Part shown: positions 60,501-64,000 of the stretch, one piece after another | How the letters are laid out: each line of letters begins with the position of its first letter | How positions within the stretch are numbered: position 1 is the stretch's first letter | Assembly: GCA_016858145.1 (NCBI GenBank) | Contig: JAEHOE010000083.1 | Coordinates: 186,001 to 250,000, forward strand | DNA: 64,000 nt | Origin: Edaphochlamys debaryana | Lineage: Eukaryota; Chlorophyta; Chlorophyceae; Chlamydomonadales | Direction: 5' to 3' | The notes under the pieces: generated by a model | What the model was told of the DNA's origin: nothing | Database searches by the model: none | What the model saw: only the letters and a program-made list of their open reading frames with translations | Position numbers and translations under genes: made by a program

Positions 60501-63500
60501 CGTGCGCCAGGGCACGCACTTGTCCACAGCACACCCACGGTCTGCAGGGCTGGGCTGTGCAGTTCTAGAACGTAGCGGGTGGGGTGTTGCATGCCGGGGC
60601 ACACTTGTCCGTGCGCCAGGGCACGCACTTGTCCACAGCACACCCACGGTCTGCAGGGCTGGGCTGTGCAGTTCTAGAACGTAGCGGGTGGGGTGTTGCA
60701 TGCCGGGGCACACTTGTCCGTGCGCCAGGGCACGCACTTGTCCACAGCACACCCACGGTCTGCAGGGCTGGGCTGTGCAGTTCTAGAACGTAGCGGGTGG
60801 GGTGTTGCATGCCGGGGCACACTTGTCCGTGCGCCAGGGCACGCACTTGTCCACAGCACACCCACGGTCTGCAGGGCTGGGCTGTGCAGTTCTAGAACGT
60901 AGCGGGTGGGGTGTTGCATGCCGGGGCACACTTGTCCGTGCGCCAGGGCACGCACTTGTCCACAGCACACCCACGGTCTGCAGGGCTGGGCTGTGCAGTT
61001 CTAGAACGTAGCGGGTGGGGTGTTGCATGCCGGGGCACACTTGTCCGTGCGCCAGGGCACGCACTTGTCCACAGCACACCCACGGTCTGCAGGGCTGGGC
61101 TGTGCAGTTCTAGAACGTAGCGGGTGGGGTGTTGCATGCCGGGGCACACTTGTCCGTGCGCCAGGGCACGCACTTGTCCACAGCACACCCACGGTCTGCA
61201 GGGCTGGGCTGTGCAGTTCTAGAACGTAGCGGGTGGGGTGTTGCATGCCGGGGCACACTTGTCCGTGCGCCAGGGCACGCACTTGTCCACAGCACACCCA
61301 CGGTCTGCAGGGCTGGGCTGTGCAGTTCTAGAACGTAGCGGGTGGGGTGTTGCATGCCGGGGCACACTTGTCCGTGCGCCAGGGCACGCACTTGTCCACA
61401 GCATACCCACGGTCTGCAGGGCTGGGCTGTGCAGTTCTAGAACGTAGCGGGTGGGGTGTTGCATGCCGGGGCACACTTGTCCGTGCGCCAGGGCACGCAC
61501 TTGTCCACAGCACACCCACGGTCTGCAGGGCTGGGCTGTGCAGTTCTAGAACGTAGCGGGTGGGGTGTTGCATGCCGGGGCACACTTGTCCGTGCGCCAG
61601 GGCACGCACTTGTCCACAGCACACCCACGGTCTGCAGGGCTGGGCTGTGCAGTTCTAGAACGTAGCGGGTGGGGTGTTGCATGCCGGGGCACACTTGTCC
61701 GTGCGCCAGGGCACGCACTTGTCCACAGCACACCCACGGTCTGCAGGGCTGGGCTGTGCAGTTCTAGAACGTAGCGGGTGGGGTGTTGCATGCCGGGGCA
61801 CACTTGTCCGTGCGCCAGGGCACGCACTTGTCCACAGCACACCCACGGTCTGCAGGGCTGGGCTGTGCAGTTCTAGAACGTAGCGGGTGGGGTGTTGCAT
61901 GCCGGGGCACACTTGTCCGTGCGCCAGGGCACGCACTTGTCCACAGCACACCCACGGTCTGCAGGGCTGGGCTGTGCAGTTCTAGAACGTAGCGGGTGGG
62001 GTGTTGCATGCCGGGGCACACTTGTCCGTGCGCCAGGGCACGCACTTGTCCACAGCACACCCACGGTCTGCAGGGCTGGGCTGTGCAGTTCTAGAACGTA
62101 GCGGGTGGGGTGTTGCATGCCGGGGCACACTTGTCCGTGCGCCAGGGCACGCACTTGTCCACAGCACACCCACGGTCTGCAGGGCTGGGCTGTGCAGTTC
62201 TAGAACGTAGCGGGTGGGGTGTTGCATGCCGGGGCACACTTGTCCGTGCGCCAGGGCACGCACTTGTCCACAGCACACCCACGGTCTGCAGGGCTGGGCT
62301 GTGCAGTTCTAGAACGTAGCGGGTGGGGTGTTGCATGCCGGGGCACACTTGTCCGTGCGCCAGGGCACGCACTTGTCCACAGCACACCCACGGTCTGCAG
62401 GGCTGGGCTGTGCAGTTCTAGAACGTAGCGGGTGGGGTGTTGCATGCCGGGGCACACTTGTCCGTGCGCCAGGGCACGCACTTGTCCACAGCACACCCAC
62501 GGTCTGCAGGGCTGGGCTGTGCAGTTCTAGAACGTAGCGGGTGGGGTGTTGCATGCCGGGGCACACTTGTCCGTGCGCCAGGGCACGCACTTGTCCACAG
62601 CACACCCACGGTCTGCAGGGCTGGGCTGTGCAGTTCTAGAACGTAGCGGGTGGGGTGTTGCATGCCGGGGCACACTTGTCCGTGCGCCAGGGCACGCACT
62701 TGTCCACAGCACACCCACGGTCTGCAGGGCTGGGCTGTGCAGTTCTAGAACGTAGCGGGTGGGGTGTTGCATGCCGGGGCACACTTGTCCGTGCGCCAGG
62801 GCACGCACTTGTCCACAGCACACCCACGGTCTGCAGGGCTGGGCTGTGCAGTTCTAGAACGTAGCGGGTGGGGTGTTGCATGCCGGGGCACACTTGTCCG
62901 TGCGCCAGGGCACGCACTTGTCCACAGCACACCCACGGTCTGCAGGGCTGGGCTGTGCAGTTCTAGAACGTAGCGGGTGGGGTGTTGCATGCCGGGGCAC
63001 ACTTGTCCGTGCGCCAGGGCACGCACTTGTCCACAGCACACCCACGGTCTGCAGGGCTGGGCTGTGCAGTTCTAGAACGTAGCGGGTGGGGTGTTGCATG
63101 CCGGGGCACACTTGTCCGTGCGCCAGGGCACGCACTTGTCCACAGCACACCCACGGTCTGCAGGGCTGGGCTGTGCAGTTCTAGAACGTAGCGGGTGGGG
63201 TGTTGCATGCCGGGGCACACTTGTCCGTGCGCCAGGGCACGCACTTGTCCACAGCACACCCACGGTCTGCAGGGCTGGGCTGTGCAGTTCTAGAACGTAG
63301 CGGGTGGGGTGTTGCATGCCGGGGCACACTTGTCCGTGCGCCAGGGCACGCACTTGTCCACAGCACACCCACGGTCTGCAGGGCTGGGCTGTGCAGTTCT
63401 AGAACGTAGCGGGTGGGGTGTTGCATGCCGGGGCACACTTGTCCGTGCGCCAGGGCACGCACTTGTCCACAGCACACCCACGGTCTGCAGGGCTGGGCTG

Positions 63501-64000
63501 TGCAGTTCTAGAACGTAGCGGGTGGGGTGTTGCATGCCGGGGCACACTTGTCCGTGCGCCAGGGCACGCACTTGTCCACAGCACACCCACGGTCTGCAGG
63601 GCTGGGCTGTGCAGTTCTAGAACGTAGCGGGTGGGGTGTTGCATGCCGGGGCACACTTGTCCGTGCGCCAGGGCACGCACTTGTCCACAGCACACCCACG
63701 GTCTGCAGGGCTGGGCTGTGCAGTTCTAGAACGTAGCGGGTGGGGTGTTGCATGCCGGGGCACACTTGTCCGTGCGCCAGGGCACGCACTTGTCCACAGC
63801 ACACCCACGGTCTGCAGGGCTGGGCTGTGCAGTTCTAGAACGTAGCGGGTGGGGTGTTGCATGCCGGGGCACACTTGTCCGTGCGCCAGGGCACGCACTT
63901 GTCCACAGCACACCCACGGTCTGCAGGGCTGGGCTGTGCAGTTCTAGAACGTAGCGGGTGGGGTGTTGCATGCCGGGGCACACTTGTCCGTGCGCCAGGG
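51511..64000. repeat. 109-bp satellite array, about 114 copies, continues past the window
   Basis: Head-to-tail monomers of exactly 109 bases, starting from the landmark TTCTAGAACGTAGCGGG. The first monomer (about 51513-51624) carries several single-base indels. From the second on the copies are essentially identical. Visible variants are a C-to-T change (CAGCATACCC) in seven later monomers, at 53120, 54101, 54428, 55191, 58243, 58897 and 61404, and one T-to-C at 54446. The T form also occurs in the edge monomer at 51594. Each monomer contains two related blocks of about 23 bases, GGGCACACTTGTCC... and GGGCACGCACTTGTCC..., suggesting the unit itself grew by duplication. I know of no matching named family. 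The open frames across it are a consequence of periodicity, not genes. Confidence 0.97.

Noticed and set aside
51511..64000. Dozens of recurring 69- and 98-codon open frames across the satellite array
   Set aside because: They recur every 109 bases on both strands. They come from periodic DNA without stops, not from selection on protein.
51511..64000. CRISPR array
   Set aside because: There are no unique spacers; the entire 109-bp unit is repeated, and the context is eukaryotic.

Overview
The window looks like nuclear DNA from a volvocine green alga (Chlamydomonas or a close relative). It is GC-rich and dense with introns: short GT-AG introns interrupt every gene. Low-complexity Ala/Gly/Pro runs are common, secreted proteins carry proline-rich (PPSPPP) linkers, and TGTAA polyadenylation motifs follow two genes. 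There are no operons, Shine-Dalgarno starts, tRNAs, rRNAs or CRISPR arrays. I assigned exons by hand from splice sites and reading phase. For the four genes modelled fully, every junction keeps phase and the exon totals divide by three.

Layout: (1) 70-5798, +, a tubulin-tyrosine-ligase-like (polyglutamylase-type) enzyme, 10 exons. (2) 6462-8189, +, a 5-formyltetrahydrofolate cyclo-ligase with an organelle-type presequence, 6 exons. (3) 9186-18769, +, a 28-exon secreted protein of 1848 residues with about eight SRCR-like units separated by proline-rich linkers. (4) 19907-51382, a cluster of four related genes. Copy A (19907-27173, +, 20 exons, 1152 aa) is intact: signal peptide, an unrecognised N-terminal domain, one SRCR domain, a proline-rich hinge, a long right-handed beta-helix with Pmp-like N-x-A...GG repeats, and a Pro/Tyr/Gly tail. 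Copies B (28486-38373) and C (39053-45895) follow head to tail, and a more diverged copy D (47497-51382) lies inverted. B, C and D all carry lesions. B has a lost splice acceptor, a frameshifted exon and a LINE insertion. C has lost its promoter and signal-peptide exon and has a nonsense codon. D has an 8-base insertion. (5) 51511-64000, a very homogeneous 109-bp satellite array, about 114 copies, running off the end of the window exactly where the 5' half of copy D would be expected.

The most interesting object is the SRCR/beta-helix cluster: a secreted family of unknown function that seems to have expanded by tandem duplication and exchanged sequence between copies, leaving one intact gene among decaying siblings. 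Next to it is an unrelated multi-SRCR gene. Both are plausibly cell-surface or extracellular-matrix proteins; that is inference from signal peptides, SRCR domains and proline-rich linkers, not demonstrated. Copy B also holds a 5'-truncated, frameshifted LINE whose RNase H, CCHC and restriction-like endonuclease domains suggest the Dualen/RandI group. It has an (ATT)n tail and unusually long flanking duplications.
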